A model generated the notes under the pieces. The model saw only the letters and a program-made list of their open reading frames with translations, searched no databases and had not been told where the DNA came from. The translations under genes and the position numbers were made by a program. This document shows, in pieces, positions 1 to 10,660 of a DNA stretch of 64,000 nucleotides. Positions within the stretch are counted from its first letter, which is position 1. Each line of letters begins with the position of its first letter. Origin of the DNA: Dromiciops gliroides (Eukaryota; Chordata; Mammalia; Microbiotheria; Microbiotheriidae); contig NC_057862.1 of NCBI RefSeq assembly GCF_019393635.1, forward strand, positions 414,522,669 to 414,586,668, given 5' to 3'.

Positions 1-24
1 CCTTAAATGCTCTTTTAAGACGAT

Positions 25-518
25 TTCTATCATACCTACCTTTATACCTACAGAAGAGATCCTGCCCTTTTACTTGATGCTCTAGCCAAAATGAATCATT
101 CTCTCTCCCTGGTCTTTAACTTGCCCTCTCAAATTCACAGAAGCTACCATCAACTGGCCTGTGGAATTCCTGCCCTTCAAGGCATAGGCCAAATGCCACC
201 TCTTCCATGAAGTGTTCCTTGGCTATTCCTGCAACATATGAGCTCTCCTTCCTCTGAGCTCCAATAGTACTTGGCTTGGTACTCTGATGGGTTTCTATCA
301 TATTATTTTGTTCCCATATCTAGATAGCTATTTTATCTCCTAGAACAGATAGTAAAATTCCTTAATGACATGAAATCCATCCTATTCAGCATGATTCATC
401 TTTGTATTTCCTGTTCTTTTCTTACCCAGATGTGAATATGGTTCATAACCTGCCTATGAATTACTTAAATGTTTAATAAATGCTTATTAAATGAATGAAT
501 GAATGAATGAATGAATGA
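25..518 (+). repeat. L2 LINE, 3' end with (GAAT)n tail
   Basis: Sense L2 3' region. The order of blocks follows the mammalian L2 3' end: a 'feature-rich' pyrimidine stretch, then CTTCAAGGCATAGGCC and CACCTCTTCCATGAAG, then a terminal TTTAATAAATGCTTATTAAA. It finishes in an ATGAATGAATGA tail at 491-518, the usual L2 terminus. Family assignment is from memory of the L2 consensus; the 5' edge is approximate. Confidence 0.7.
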
Positions 519-539
519 CCTCTGAAACTCAATTATTAA

Positions 540-1057
540 GGTACTAAAGTTTAAGTTTTACAAACGTGCAAGGATTTCCTCTTCTGATGTCTCATTCCAG
601 CTCAGAGGTGACCCTGGGTTCTTGAAGGTTCAACAGGTAGAATATAAACTCTTACAATTTGCTGTATAGCTTGAAAGGCTTTGAGTAAAAACCCTGTAAT
701 ATATGGTGATTCTGTTGGTCAACAAGGAGTCTCTCTAAATTCTGTGAGGTAGGTCACAGGGTGGTGAATATGCCAGCCAGAGTAACACAATCAGCATTGC
801 ATGCTACAGGGAGAACTTGCTCTGCCCATTGGGCAAGTTATTAGAGAACCTGAAACCAAATAACTGCTTTCTGGCCTTGAGCAGATAATATTATCTCCAC
901 GTAAAATGAGGGGGTGAGGCTACATGTCCTGTGAACTCCCATCTAATCTATGAAATTAACAGACCAGCTAAGTGAGGGAGGAGTTGTGATCTGATTCTAT
1001 GGAGGGAATGTCCTCACCAAAGAAATCCTATATTATTGAGGTCCCAAAGTTAAGGAA
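540..1057. other. unassigned non-coding stretch
   Basis: No coding region, repeat family or strong motif cluster recognised. Base composition is similar to the surrounding old repeats. Confidence 0.5.
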
Positions 1058-1307
1058 AGGGGCAGATAGGTAACTCAGTAGAGCAAGCTAGGTAGAACAC
1101 TGGACCTGGAGTCAAGAAGACCTTATTTCAAATATGGTCTCAGACACCTTATTAGCTGTGTGACCCTGAGCAAGTCACTTAACTCACTGGAGAAGGAAAT
1201 AGCAAATCACTGAAGCATCTTTGCCCAAAACAAAAAACAAAAAAAACACCCATATGGGGTCACAAAGAGTCAGACTCAACCAACCGACTGAATAACAAAA
1301 AGTTAAG
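1058..1307 (+). repeat. marsupial CORE-SINE, long form, sense
   Basis: Head GGGGCAGATAGGTAACTCAG, CORE-like centre TTAGCTGTGTGACCCTGAGC, then the tail GAGAAGGAAATAGCAAATCAC and GGGGTCACAAAGAGTCAGAC. The same tail appears in reverse at 5646, 26255, 54010 and 56245, so this is one interspersed family in both orientations. Confidence 0.75.
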
Positions 1308-1409
1308 GAAGGGATCTAAAGATCTTATATGATCGGATGGCTCAGAAATATTCTAATTGCCCCCAGGGCTACCTTAGAGATGATAGCTAAGCCCAGGATT
1401 CAGTTCGAT

Positions 1410-1495
1410 AGTGGTACAGTAGAAAGATTCCTGATTCTGGTGTCAGAGGACCTGAGCTCAAATCTTGCTTCTTACACTTACCTTCCTTGTTCTAG
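1410..1495 (+). repeat. MIR/CORE-SINE 5' fragment
   Basis: Contains CAGTAGAAAGATTCCTGATT and GTCAGAGGACCTGAGCTCAA, the MIR-type head and B-box region. It is cut off at its 3' side by the next SINE. Confidence 0.5.
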
Positions 1496-1905
1496 GCAGC
1501 TAGGTGGACTTGGCAGATAGAGAGAACTGGATCTAAAGTGAGGAAGACCTACCTCACTTGAATCCTACCTCAGAAACTTACTAGCCACATGACGGAGGGT
1601 GAATCATTTAACCACTCATAACCTTGGCTTCCCATTTGTTAAATGAGGATAAGGATAGGACCTATTTCACAGCTTCATTGTGAGGTTCAAAAGCAATAAT
1701 ATATGGAAAGTGCTTTGGTAACCTCAAAGTGCTAAGTGTCGACTGCTATTATTATTAATGTTACCATCACCATCATCATCGTTGTCACTGTCGTCATCAT
1801 CACTGTTATTATCATATCCTGTAAAATGAGGGAGGTTGGATGAGATGGTCTCTGAGGTCCCTTCTAGCTCTGTCTCAATGATCATGTGATTCATAGATCA
1901 CTCCC
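1496..1905 (+). repeat. CORE-SINE with internal (ATT)/(ATC) expansion
   Basis: Sense copy starting GGCAGCTAGGTGG and running through ACTTACTAGCCACATGA and CAGCTTCATTGTGAGG to GTGCTTTGGTAACCTC. The usual terminal (ATT)n has grown into a mixed ATT/ATC/GTC tract at about 1741-1815. A further tail piece (AAATGAGGGAGGTTGGATGA) follows. Confidence 0.65.
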
Positions 1906-2525
1906 ACAGGAATATACTCAAGGTTCCTAGGGCAGATACCCTCTGGGGAATGTTGGGTGATTGGTATCCCTAACAAAACAGTTACACCCACCCTTTGAAT
2001 TTAGAAATAGACTTTTCAGGGTTTATTGAAAGGAATCAAGTCCCCTTGGTGAATCACTACAAAGCTATGTAGCACAGGTGTTGGTGTAACTGTGATACAC
2101 TGGGAACACACACCCAGGGCAGTGTTTCCAGAACCTGGGTTAGGGTGGGGGTGCAGGGTAGGGGGTGTGGATCAGGACAAGCTCTTGGGGGTGTAACATA
2201 AAACAGGCAGGAGTCTCTGCTCACTCAAAGAGAGCAGAGGAGTGGTTTCCCAAATGATCTCTGCCGCTTTGTTTTTCCCCACAATGAATGCATTTCTTAG
2301 CTTTTGCCTTTGTAAAGAGACACTATTCAAAGCAGGGGGATGTTTTTCAAAGCCAAAGTAGAATCTTCAGGTTTCCCACATTTGTGCCATGGACAACATA
2401 ACACAAAAGCAAGAAGTCAGGGGATTTTATAGGGAGATGAAGTACCCTGTGGCCCACACAATCATCCCTCCCTTGCCCTGAGGGATTTCTGTAGGTGACT
2501 AAACCTGTAGAGAAAAGCCACTATG
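1906..2525. other. unassigned; G-rich patch and SOX-like words
   Basis: No repeat or exon recognised. 2143-2165 holds four G-runs with short loops, a G-quadruplex-capable pattern. 2262-2390 has repeated CTTTGT/CAAAG words (SOX/TCF-like) and no visible repeat signature, so a regulatory element is possible but unproven. Confidence 0.3.
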
Positions 2526-2527
2526 GC

Positions 2528-2960
2528 ATATGTAGTTAAAAGAGCATAAGTTCTGGAAATGAGAGAATCAGGGCTAGAACCCCAGCTCATTGTGCATAAC
2601 TCAGCAGGAACAGCCAGTTTCTGGACCCCAGTTTCATTCTCAGCAAAATGGGGACAGTAATACCTGCTCTATCTCCCAAGGTTGTTGTATATAAGCCTGG
2701 AACATTCTACCTCCTCAACCCTAGTTCCCTTCAAGCTCAGCTCAAGCCATACCTTTGGTATAAAAACCTTCCTGAGATCCTCCTCTCCTCCATTTGCCAA
2801 CTGAAAATGATCTTTAATTGTAAATTAGGTTTTTGTGCCTTGGGCCACTTCCTAGAAGTCTCACTTTTTTCCATTTGTAAAATGAAGAAATTAGACCAAA
2901 TCCTATAAAGTCCCTCTCAGCTCCAACTCCTTTGTAATTCATCCTGTGATCCTCTAATAC
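2528..2960 (+). repeat. mixed MIR and L2 3' fragments
   Basis: A MIR-type CORE region (AAATGGGGACAGTAATACCT) is followed by L2 3' words (TTCAAGCTCAGCTCAAGCC, CTTCCTGAGATCCTCC) at about 2700-2815. A MIR/L3-like terminal piece (TTGTAAAATGAAGAAATTAG) comes last. Boundaries are approximate. Confidence 0.55.
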
Positions 2961-3245
2961 TCTGCCTTCTAACAAAAGAAGGAAGAAGACAATGACATAA
3001 AAGTATGCACTTCACACTTAGCTGACTCTTTCACTTTGTATACCCTCTACCTTATGTGTAAAATGCATCTCCCCTCTCCTGCTTACTTACTTCTTTCCCT
3101 TATACCTGGAAAGCCTTTCCTGTCTCCTGCTTACTGAATTCTTACTTATCAAAAAGTTCATTTCAAATACTACCTTCTCCATGAAACTCCCCTGATCCTC
3201 AATATTAGTAAAGACCTTCCTTCTCTGGTCACACATTGGCTTTGT
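2961..3245 (+). repeat. L2 LINE 3' fragment
   Basis: Sense L2 words: CCTGGAAAGCCTTTCCTGTC, then TTCATTTCAAATACTACC, CTTCTCCATGAAACTCCC and CTGATCCTC. No open frame. Confidence 0.65.
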
Positions 3246-3264
3246 TTTGCACCTCTTACATGTG

Positions 3265-3500
3265 GAGTACTGGCTAAACTATGGCATAGAATCAGAAAGA
3301 CCTGCATTCTAATCCTGCTTCTTACCAGACACAGGTGACGTGTCTATGGGCAAATTATGTAACCTCTCTCATTTTGGTTCCCTTTTCTGTAAAATGATAA
3401 CAACAAGGTCTACCTCACAGAGTGTTTGTGAGGATCAAGTGAGAAATAAAGTCTGTTGCAAACTTTTAAGTAATATGTAAATACCAGCTATTGATGGTGT
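3265..3500 (+). repeat. MIR/CORE-SINE
   Basis: Sense MIR-type copy: AGAATCAGAAAGACCTGCAT, GGGCAAATTATGTAACCTCT, CTGTAAAATGATAACAAC and GTTTGTGAGGATCAAGTGAG in family order. Confidence 0.7.
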
Positions 3501-3559
3501 GGATCAGTGTTAACATTATGCATTATGTGAATGTGAATGTGTTTGTTTCATACCTCAAG

Positions 3560-4860
3560 CCTTTTCTAAATTTTTTATCTATTCTAGCTTCAAGCAAAAT
3601 GCTCTGCCCCAAAGTAGTGCTTGATAACGGCTTCCTGTTTGATAATTTTTAGAATCTTTTAAAGGAACAAGGAAAGAACATTGACCCAAGAAGTCAGAAA
3701 CGAGGAAAGGCTGCGTTTCCATCAGCCTCAGTTGGGGAAGCGTCTCAGAGCATGTATCTTCTGTTACCTCCAAGAACAGAAATCTCTGTGCTTTGCCCAA
3801 TTCCCCCTGAGTTAGAGAATGGGTTTACTTTCAATGGACTCTAGTCCATGGGACACTTAAAAAGGAGACAAAGAGAGAAGCTGTTTCTTCATTTCTGTTG
3901 TTTCTCTTCCCCTCCCTTCCCTTCCTGTAATTGCACTGGGGGAGGGGGAAGGAGGAGAAATATGTTGGAAGTGATGAAATTTCAACTGCTCCTAATAGAA
4001 CTGAGCTTCCAGTGAAACAGCCTGTCTGTCAGTCAGCTGGTCAGTCAGTCAGTCAACAAGTATCTGTAGAGAACTCCCCAGTTCCACTGAAGGGAGCAAG
4101 GATTACAGAGGGTGTATCTGGTGTTGGGCTCTTGAGAAAATGGCATTTGGATAGCAGAGGAAGGGCTGAATCTATCCTCCAGGAGCACACCAGCTCCTGC
4201 TCTGTTGGCAGCAGTGCTAGCCTGGGAATAACAGCCTGGCCCAGCATGGAGTGAGGCAAGGCACCCTTTCCCTCCATCCTTGCCATCTCTGATTCATCAC
4301 TCACCACCAAAGCTCTATTGCACACTTAACTGGATATGCGTCACCATGAGGGGATCCTCTCTGGTGGCCTAAGGGACTTTCCCTTCTGGAAGACTACAAG
4401 AGGCTCTGTTTTCGAGTCTTTACCCCACCTCCACCCCCTTTCTAAAAGAAGCCTGGAGGCATTTTCCATGAATTTTGCCCTTTATTTTAAGCATGGTTCT
4501 GCCATGTGACTAACATATCCCAGCATTTCCTAGCCTACTCAAACACCACATCATCACCACCTGTTATCACAGCTGTTTCTCCTTTGCTTTGGTGTGTGGT
4601 TACTGAACGGCTGCAGCCTGGATTCACATGGGATGGATGGGGTGTCGGCTGTCAGTGGTGTATGAGGCTATGGGAGAACTCCGTGGCGATTTCAGTTCCG
4701 GAGAAAACACTGAATTTTCCCCATAGCTCTTTCTAGGAAGATCACCAGTATGGGAACAGAATTGCCAAATTTTAATTTAATCTTCATTCCCTGTCTACCA
4801 CTTAAAGGATTGGGCTTGGGAGGGAGGGGGTATAGTGTCTCCTTTCCATATTCTCTTTAA
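3560..4860. other. unassigned, apparently repeat-poor
   Basis: About 1.3 kb without a repeat I recognise. Short open frames on both strands have no domain, splice or codon pattern suggesting an exon. Isolated CpGs occur at about 3712-3742 and 4600-4705. It could hold conserved non-coding sequence; I see no direct proof. Confidence 0.3.
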
Positions 4861-4862
4861 GT

Positions 4863-5065
4863 CAGGGGTTCTCAACCTTTTTTTTGTGTCTGGACTCCTT
4901 TGAGAGTCCGGTGAAGTCTATAAACCTCTTCTCAGAACAATGTCTTTAAATGCACAAAATAAAATGCATTGTAGTACAAGGGAAGCCAATTATATTAAAA
5001 TATAGCTATCAAAATATTGAAAAAAAAGTCAGTTTAAGAACCTCAGGTTAAGAACTTCAACTCTA
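4863..5065 (+). mobile_element. non-autonomous hAT-like element
   Basis: Begins CAGGGGTTCTCAACCTTTTT, the terminus typical of hAT-Charlie elements. It carries GAAGTCTATAAACCTCTTCT and AATAAAATGCATTGTAGTAC, shared with the copies at 9846 and 37645, and ends near AGGTTAAGAAC, roughly the inverted start. No transposase frame. Confidence 0.55.
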
Positions 5066-5219
5066 AAAAATTTAGAGATGCTAAGATCTGAGGAACTCTG
5101 TGGTCGTTGTTATATAAGTTGAATTTTTAAATGCTTCCATCCAGACTAATATTACCAAGGTAAAAGTCCACATGTATTTCCTTAGTACCTGCTGCTAAGC
5201 TAACCCAATACCAGTCACC

Positions 5220-5580
5220 AGGGGAGTTAGATCAGTGGAGTATATTGGAATGAGCCCTGAATCTGGAATCAGAAGTAAAGGCTTTGAAACATGGCTCTCC
5301 TATTTACTACTTGTGTGACTTTTGGACAAGTCACTTAAATTTTCTGGGACTTCACTTTCCAGTTTCTAAAAGGAAGGGATTCATAGGAGTTTTTCAAGAT
5401 TCAAGGGACCTTAGAGATCATTTAGTCCAAGCCTCTCATTTGCTGGATGATTAAACTAAGTCTCAGAGAGGTTAAGTGATTTGGTCATGCAAGAAATAAG
5501 CAACAGAGCTAGGATTTGTACCCCAGCCATCTGACTCCAGATCCAGTGTGCTATGCCCCTTTGCCAGTTTAAGCATCCTT
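5220..5580. repeat. two MIR copies, sense then antisense
   Basis: 5220-5370 reads sense (GAATCAGAAGTAAAGGC, TGTGTGACTTTTGGACAAGT). 5390-5580 reads antisense (CTCAGAGAGGTTAAGTGATT, AGCTAGGATTTGTACCCC). Both are old and diverged. Confidence 0.65.
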
Positions 5581-5589
5581 AGTTCATTT

Positions 5590-6010
5590 GATCTTTCTTA
5601 AGATGGGTCTCTTGTCCTTTAACCATCCTGGTCACCCTCTTAATGATTTGTTGTTATTGTTGTTGTTCAGTCATGTCCGACTCTATATGACACCATTTGT
5701 GGGTTTCTTGGCAAAGATACTGGAGTAGTTTGCCATTTTCTTCTGCAGCTCATTTTACTGATGAGGAAACTGAGGCAAAGAGGAGTAAGGGACTTACCCA
5801 AGGTCACACACAGCTAGTAAATATCTGAAGTTAGATGTGCTATCTAGCTGACCTCCTTGATTCATTACAGATTGTCAATTTCCTTTCCAAAATGTGGCAC
5901 CCAGAACTGAACATGATACTCCAGATGTGGTCTGAAACATTGGAGTAGACACTCCTTTAAGGTCTTCTCTCTCAGATCAAGATTCTCTGAACTCTGCCAT
6001 GCTTCCATAA
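5590..6010 (-). repeat. L3 (CR1-clade) LINE fragment split by a SINE
   Basis: CATCCTGGTCACCCTCTTAA before the SINE and AATGTGGCACCCAGAACTG with ATACTCCAGATGTGGTCTGA after it are adjacent in the antisense L3 ORF2 C-terminal region. The gap is filled by the CORE-SINE at 5646-5870, so the SINE landed in an existing L3. Confidence 0.7.
5646..5870 (-). repeat. marsupial CORE-SINE, antisense
   Basis: Reverse of the 1058 family: TTGTTCAGTCATGTCCGACT, GGCAAAGATACTGGAGTAGT, GATGAGGAAACTGAGGCAAA and GGTCACACACAGCTAGTAA in order. Confidence 0.75.
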
Positions 6011-6039
6011 GCTTTTCTGTGTGTGACACATATGATGAG

Positions 6040-6200
6040 CTAAAAAGGACATTTTACTTTGAAGATGAGGAAATTAAGGCCCTGTAAATGAAGTGACTTG
6101 CCCAAGGTCACATAGTAAGGAGCATAGTTAACTAGAATTTGAACCAAAGTCCTTTGACTCCCAATCCAGACACTTTCCATAACATCATACTGACCACTTT
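6040..6200 (-). repeat. MIR, antisense
   Basis: GATGAGGAAATTAAGGCC, TGACTTGCCCAAGGTCACAT and TTGAACCAAAGTCC in antisense MIR order. Confidence 0.65.
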
Positions 6201-6380
6201 CATCTTCCCTGGGAAAGGGGTAGGATAATATTCCCCAGTTTTGGTATGGAAATTGAAATTCCCCAATAGAGTGAGGAGTCTACAATGGTAGAGCTGGAAG
6301 GCTTCTGACTCCTAGCTCACCTTCTCCATCCTCATTCTCACTTCTGTAATAAGTGTTTGTTGTACTCTATAACCCATGTG

Positions 6381-6400
6381 ACTACATTTCCCATGATGCT
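6381..6400 (+). promoter_or_regulatory. ZNF143/THAP11-type motif
   Basis: ACTACATTTCCCATGATGCT fits ACTAYRNNNCCCR and resembles the longer ZNF143/THAP11 (SBS) consensus, with a following ATTGGC. It lies in 6200-6970, which is otherwise unassigned. Motif only; occupancy is unknown. Confidence 0.45.
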
Positions 6401-6972
6401 TGATTGGCACTCCTAGGTCTGAAATGCTATGGGCATGTGACTGGGCACAGGGAATTTTCATCACAAATTCAAAGATTTTGGAGAAGGGGGAGGATTATGT
6501 GGGTCTCTGCAACGGTGATATCAAACAACTCAGCCTTGGTAGCTACCTGAGACCCACTGATCAAGGAGAGTCCTGAGCTCCTAAGTATGGAGAATTGAAT
6601 CTACGCATCCAAATGTCATGGGACATTGTCTGCTGAGTAAGAAGGCTAAGGAGTCTGACTAGCATAGCATAAGTCACCCTCAAGACCCAGTGAGAAGAGA
6701 TGCTGTACAACTCAATTTTTATACATACACACCCTCCCTTATCCCCATCTCACTATTTCCTCATTCTTATACCTGAGTTTTCAGGCAATTGTTTTGCTTA
6801 CCTATTGGTGTGTGTGCATTTATAGAAGATTTGGATTTGGTATGGGAATGGGGAGCTGAGAAAGATTCTACTATGTGGTCTTCCTGGGTATCCTGTTCCA
6901 ATTAAATATTTTGCAATTAGATTGCCTGATTGGTTGGAATAGAATATACTAGATGAAGGCACAAATCAAATA

Positions 6973-6973
<1 letters not shown>

Positions 6974-7014
<41 letters not shown>
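6974..7014. repeat. (CA)n microsatellite
   Basis: About 20 uninterrupted CA units. Confidence 0.98.
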
Positions 7015-7016
<2 letters not shown>

Positions 7017-7169
7017 ATTATAATAGGATCCTGGAGTTGAATGGGATACCAGTTATACCTCACCTATAAATCTGTGGGCTTTTAATTAGAAACCATTGAT
7101 CCGATCCTTGAAACTAACACATGTCCTCAATACACCAGAATCACTACATAATGCAATCTACAAACAGGG

Positions 7170-7325
7170 CCATAGAGAGTCAATCAATCCATCAATCAAC
7201 ATTCATTAAGCACCTACTATGTACCAGGCACTGTACCAAATTAGGGCTGGGGATACAAAGAAAGGCAAAAGACAGTCCCTGCCCTCAAAGAGCTCACTGC
7301 CTAATCAAGATAGAGAAGATTTACT
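7170..7325 (-). repeat. L2 3' end, antisense
   Basis: CATTAAGCACCTACTATGTA, CCAGGCACTG, GGGGATACAAAG and GTCCCTGCCCTCAAAGAGCT are the reverse of the L2 3' terminus. Confidence 0.75.
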
Positions 7326-7429
7326 AGTAGGTACGTACATGTTCCATAATCCTTCAGTCTGAGATGACCCATCTTATGTAACTTGTTCTCTGTACTTGTA
7401 TAGTATTTGTTTACTGACTCAATTCACTG

Positions 7430-7600
7430 AGGCACATTCTCAGGAAGTCAGATGCAATGGAAAGTAGACCAGTCTTGGAGTTGGAGGACCTAAGTCTGAC
7501 CCGATTTTTGGTATTTCCCAGCTGTGTAATGTTAGAGACTATACTTCAATCCATTAAGCTTCAGTGTCTTCATCAACAAAATAGAGATAGAAACACTTCC
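7430..7600 (+). repeat. MIR, sense, diverged
   Basis: CTTGGAGTTGGAGGACCTAA and CAGCTGTGTAATGTTAGAG follow MIR order. Confidence 0.55.
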
Positions 7601-7604
7601 ACTA

Positions 7605-7800
7605 TATTCATTTCTTAAATTTTGTGGTCTCAAGACCTCCTTACACTCTCAAAAATTCTTTAGTTCCAACCCTCCCAGATACAGAGCTTTCATTTTTATG
7701 GGTTATATTAACTGATGTTCACCATATTGAAAATGAAAGCATTTTGGTATTATTATGAAAATAGTTTTGACCTTGAAAACTCCCAAAAGAGACCACCCTT
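7605..7800 (+). repeat. ancient mammal-wide repeat, probably hAT-derived
   Basis: GGTCTCAAGACCTCCTTACA, GGTTATATTAACTGATGTTC and ATGAAAATAGTTTTGACCTT match a common ancient repeat of mammals that I recall as hAT-like but cannot name with certainty. Frames through here are chance. Confidence 0.5.
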
Positions 7801-8710
7801 TGAAAGCTGCTGCCTTACAGTAGAGATATTCCTGCCTGAAGGTGGCCCACAGCATTCCTGAGTGTGGAAGAACTAGATAAAATGTAACAGAAAAATATTT
7901 AACAAAACAAATAATAATAACACAATAACAAAACATAGATATTATTACATTTTTAAAGTAAGCAATTTGTGGCCAGCAGCAATCTACATGTGCAGAGTAG
8001 TGGCCCCTGTTTCTATCTGAGTTCAACATTACTGCCTCAGAGGGTTGTCCAAAGGAAAGCACTTTATAGACCATGAGGTACTAGAGCTTGGTGTAATGAA
8101 AAGGGAATTCAAGTTCAATTGTGTCAGAAAACAACGTTAGCTGTAAGATCATGTGCAAATCGCTTAACCTCTCAGTTGTACCAAACAACTCTCCAAGACC
8201 ATAAAACTACACATAGTTGCTAATTTACATTACTGGAAGGAGTTTCCACACTGGGAATTTCTTACACTGATGAAATCATAACTCTGGACTTCATAAACTA
8301 AACAAAACTGCTGTAAATGGGAGCTATGGCTACTTGCAGAAGTTTTGGGATTTTAAAAAATATTTTGGTGGTTTATGATTATAATAGAATAGAATATTTT
8401 TCCTATAAGGATTATCCTTAATATCCTAAAATTGTATAAGAAGTATAAGGAAGAGTATCTGCCCTCTGGGGTTTTATCATTTAGTCCCAGTGATTAAACA
8501 TATCTGTAGGAAGCAACAAGAAACCATAGAGGATGGAATATTGTCATTAAGTGGTGTGGTATAGAATGGAGGAATTTTCACAATGCAAGCTTCTCAACTC
8601 TCCATAGTGCCTAGGCTAGGGCTGTTAACACAGTGACTTTTTAAATTCAAAGTACAGAATGGTGCTTGAACTCCCAAAGGAGTCTGTTCCAACATCTCAT
8701 GACCTCATTG
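7801..8710. other. unassigned, with a MIR fragment
   Basis: About 8080-8190 resembles a decayed MIR (GTGCAAATCGCTTAACCTCT). Otherwise I see no gene, named repeat or clear regulatory signal. Confidence 0.4.
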
Positions 8711-8712
8711 AA

Positions 8713-8985
8713 TCAGACTAGATTCTAGGCAGCTAGAGGGCACAGTAGATAGAGTGCTGGACCTGAAGTTAGGAAAGACCTGAATTCATTCCAACCTCAG
8801 ACACTTACTAGCTATGTGACCTTGGCCAAGTCATTTAACTTTTCTTTGTCTCAGTTTTTACAACTGTAAGATGGGGGTAATATTAGCACTTACCACAGGG
8901 TTGTTATGAGAAATCAAATGACATAATATATATAAAGTGCTTGACAGTGTCTGGCACCTAGTAGATGCTTAATAAATAGTCCTTC
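8713..8985 (+). repeat. CORE-SINE, near full length
   Basis: GGCAGCTAGAGGGCACAGTA, CTTACTAGCTATGTGACCTT, CAGGGTTGTTATGAGAAATC and an L2-like end CACCTAGTAGATGCTTAATA in family order. Confidence 0.75.
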
Positions 8986-8989
8986 TCCC

Positions 8990-9530
8990 TTCCACATCTG
9001 ACATGTTTAGACTACTACCCCATTAGTCCAAGTACAACTGATCAGAACAACTATCCTATCTCTTCCCTCTATCTTCTCCTCATTCTCCCCTGCCTCAACC
9101 TCATCCTTTCTTTCTCCCCAATAACAACAACTTCAAAGACCCAAATATCAGTTAGACATAATCTTGGCATATTAAACTCAAGGCCACAGCTCAGATTATT
9201 GGTATCCAAATGCAAAGACTGATCTTTCCTATCCTGGAGACATGAACATGATCTGCATGTTAGATTCATTACCACCATGACACTATATTCATACTGGTTC
9301 TCCCACCTCCCCAAAGCCTCAAATGTTCTTCTTCTTTCCTCTCTGTGTCTACCCAAATTCTACCTATTCATCAATGATCAGATCTAGTCCTAATTCCTTG
9401 AAGAAGTCTTGAGTGGCTCCAGGTCCAAGACCAACAAGTGAGAAGGATAGGTCCTGAGACCTAGGGTGAAAGAGATAGAGTCCTGAAGCCTCCAGTGGAA
9501 TGACTTCAAGAGAGTGGAGGAAGAAGAGCT
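8990..9530. other. unassigned, pyrimidine-rich start
   Basis: 9050-9120 is C/T-rich and may be part of an older L2. I see nothing else that can be named. Confidence 0.35.
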
Positions 9531-9790
9531 TTTCTCCTCTGAGAGTCAAAAGAATTATGCAAGGAGACTCTGCTTCTTTCAAGGTTCAGCTCATGTGCCA
9601 CCTCCTCCAGGAAGCATTTTATGATCCTCCTAAATGTCTGGGCTCTCTTTCTCACTCTTCAAAATATCAAGTATATACAATACTTATCTCTTTCCAGTAG
9701 AACATAAACTCCTCAAGAGCAAGGGCTGTCTTTCATTTTGTCTTTGTATCCTGGGCACTTGGCACAATGCCTTGCATATAACAACAGGGA
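9530..9790 (+). repeat. L2 LINE 3' end
   Basis: TTCAAGGTTCAGCTCATGTG, CACCTCCTCCAGGAAGC, then AACTCCTCAAGAGCAAGGGC and CTTGGCACAATGCCTTGCAT in L2 order. Confidence 0.75.
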
Positions 9791-9845
9791 TAGAGACCAG
9801 ACCTGTGATTTCACTGGAATGGGGAACTTAAAGGTAAGGAAATTC

Positions 9846-10232
9846 CTTAGACCAAGGTCTTCTTAAACTTCTGTGTGTCGTAGACCCCTTGGGCAGGCTG
9901 GAAAAGTCTATGAACCTTTTCTCAGGATAATGGTTTTAAATGCATGAAATAAAATACATAAAATTACAAGAAAATCAATTTTTATATACAGTTATCAAAA
10001 TATTTTTTAAGAAAAAAGTTCTGGGGCAGCTAGGTGGCGCAGTGGATAGAGCACTGGCCCTGGAGTCAGGAGTACCTGAGTTCAAATCCAGCTCAGTCAC
10101 TTAACACTTACTAGCTGTGTGACCCTGGGCAAGTCACTTAACCCCAATTGCCTCACTAAAAACAAAACAAAACAAAACAAAACAAAACAAAACAAACAAA
10201 AAGAAATAAGTTCATGGATCCCAGGTTAAGAA
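9846..10232 (+). mobile_element. hAT-like element split by a SINE
   Basis: Left end CAAGGTCTTCTTAAACTTCT and right end GGTTAAGAAACCTCTG are imperfect inverted termini. The body shares AAAAGTCTATGAACCTTTTC and AATAAAATACATAAAATTAC with the 4863 copy. The SINE at 10023 sits inside it. Confidence 0.6.
10023..10200 (+). repeat. tRNA-headed SINE, CCTCACT-tail type
   Basis: Complete head (GGGGCAGCTAGGTGGCGCAG), A box, B-box-like GAGTTCAAATCC and CAAGTCACTTAACCCC. It ends AATTGCCTCACT before (AAAAC)n. Imperfect duplications AAGAAAAAAGTTC / AAGAAATAAGTTC flank it. This tail resembles the opossum SINE1 type. Confidence 0.85.
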
Positions 10233-10296
10233 ACCTCTGCACCTAGACTAGTGTTTGTCAGTATCTTCTCCACAACTTATTTGGGAGGCTAGGTCT

Positions 10297-10440
10297 TTTT
10301 TTTTTTTGCGGGACAGTAGGGGTTAAGTGACTTGCCCAGGGTCACACAGCTAGTAAGTGTCAAGTGTCCGAGGCCGGATTTGAACTCAGGTCCTCCTGAA
10401 TCCAGGGCCGGTGCTTTATCCACTGTGCTATCTAGCTGCT
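10297..10440 (-). repeat. tRNA-headed SINE, antisense
   Basis: Poly-T, then GCGGGACAGTAGGGGTTAAG through CCAGGGCCGGTGCTTTATCC to ATCTAGCTGCTCC. CCACAACTTAT occurs both upstream (about 10272) and directly downstream, which may mark the target site. Confidence 0.85.
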
Positions 10441-10485
10441 CCACAACTTATAATGTTAAAGAGTTCTTTAAAGAACTAAGGGATT

Positions 10486-10645
10486 GGGGCAGCTAGGTGG
10501 TACAGTGGATAAAGCACTGGCCCTGGATTCAGGAGGACCTGAGTTCAAAGCTGGCCTCAGACACTTGAAACTTACTAGCTGTGTGACCCTGGGCAAGTCA
10601 CTTAACCCTCATTGCCCTGCAAAAAAAAAATAGAAAATAAAAAAG
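10486..10645 (+). repeat. tRNA-headed SINE with perfect 15-bp target duplication
   Basis: Sense copy of the CCCTGC-tail type. AAGAACTAAGGGATT is repeated exactly at 10471-10485 and 10646-10660, so both ends are defined. Confidence 0.93.
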
Positions 10646-10660
10646 AAGAACTAAGGGATT

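Noticed and set aside
7703..8074. 123-codon minus-strand frame
   Set aside because: Falls largely in an ancient interspersed repeat; no recognisable protein.
10023..10100. Possible tRNA gene (A- and B-box-like sequence)
   Set aside because: The boxes belong to the SINE head; no cloverleaf or acceptor stem follows, and the same unit recurs across the window.
10000..10660. Regularly recurring near-identical units, as in a CRISPR array
   Set aside because: The units are about 150-bp SINEs in both orientations with individual target duplications, in mammalian DNA.
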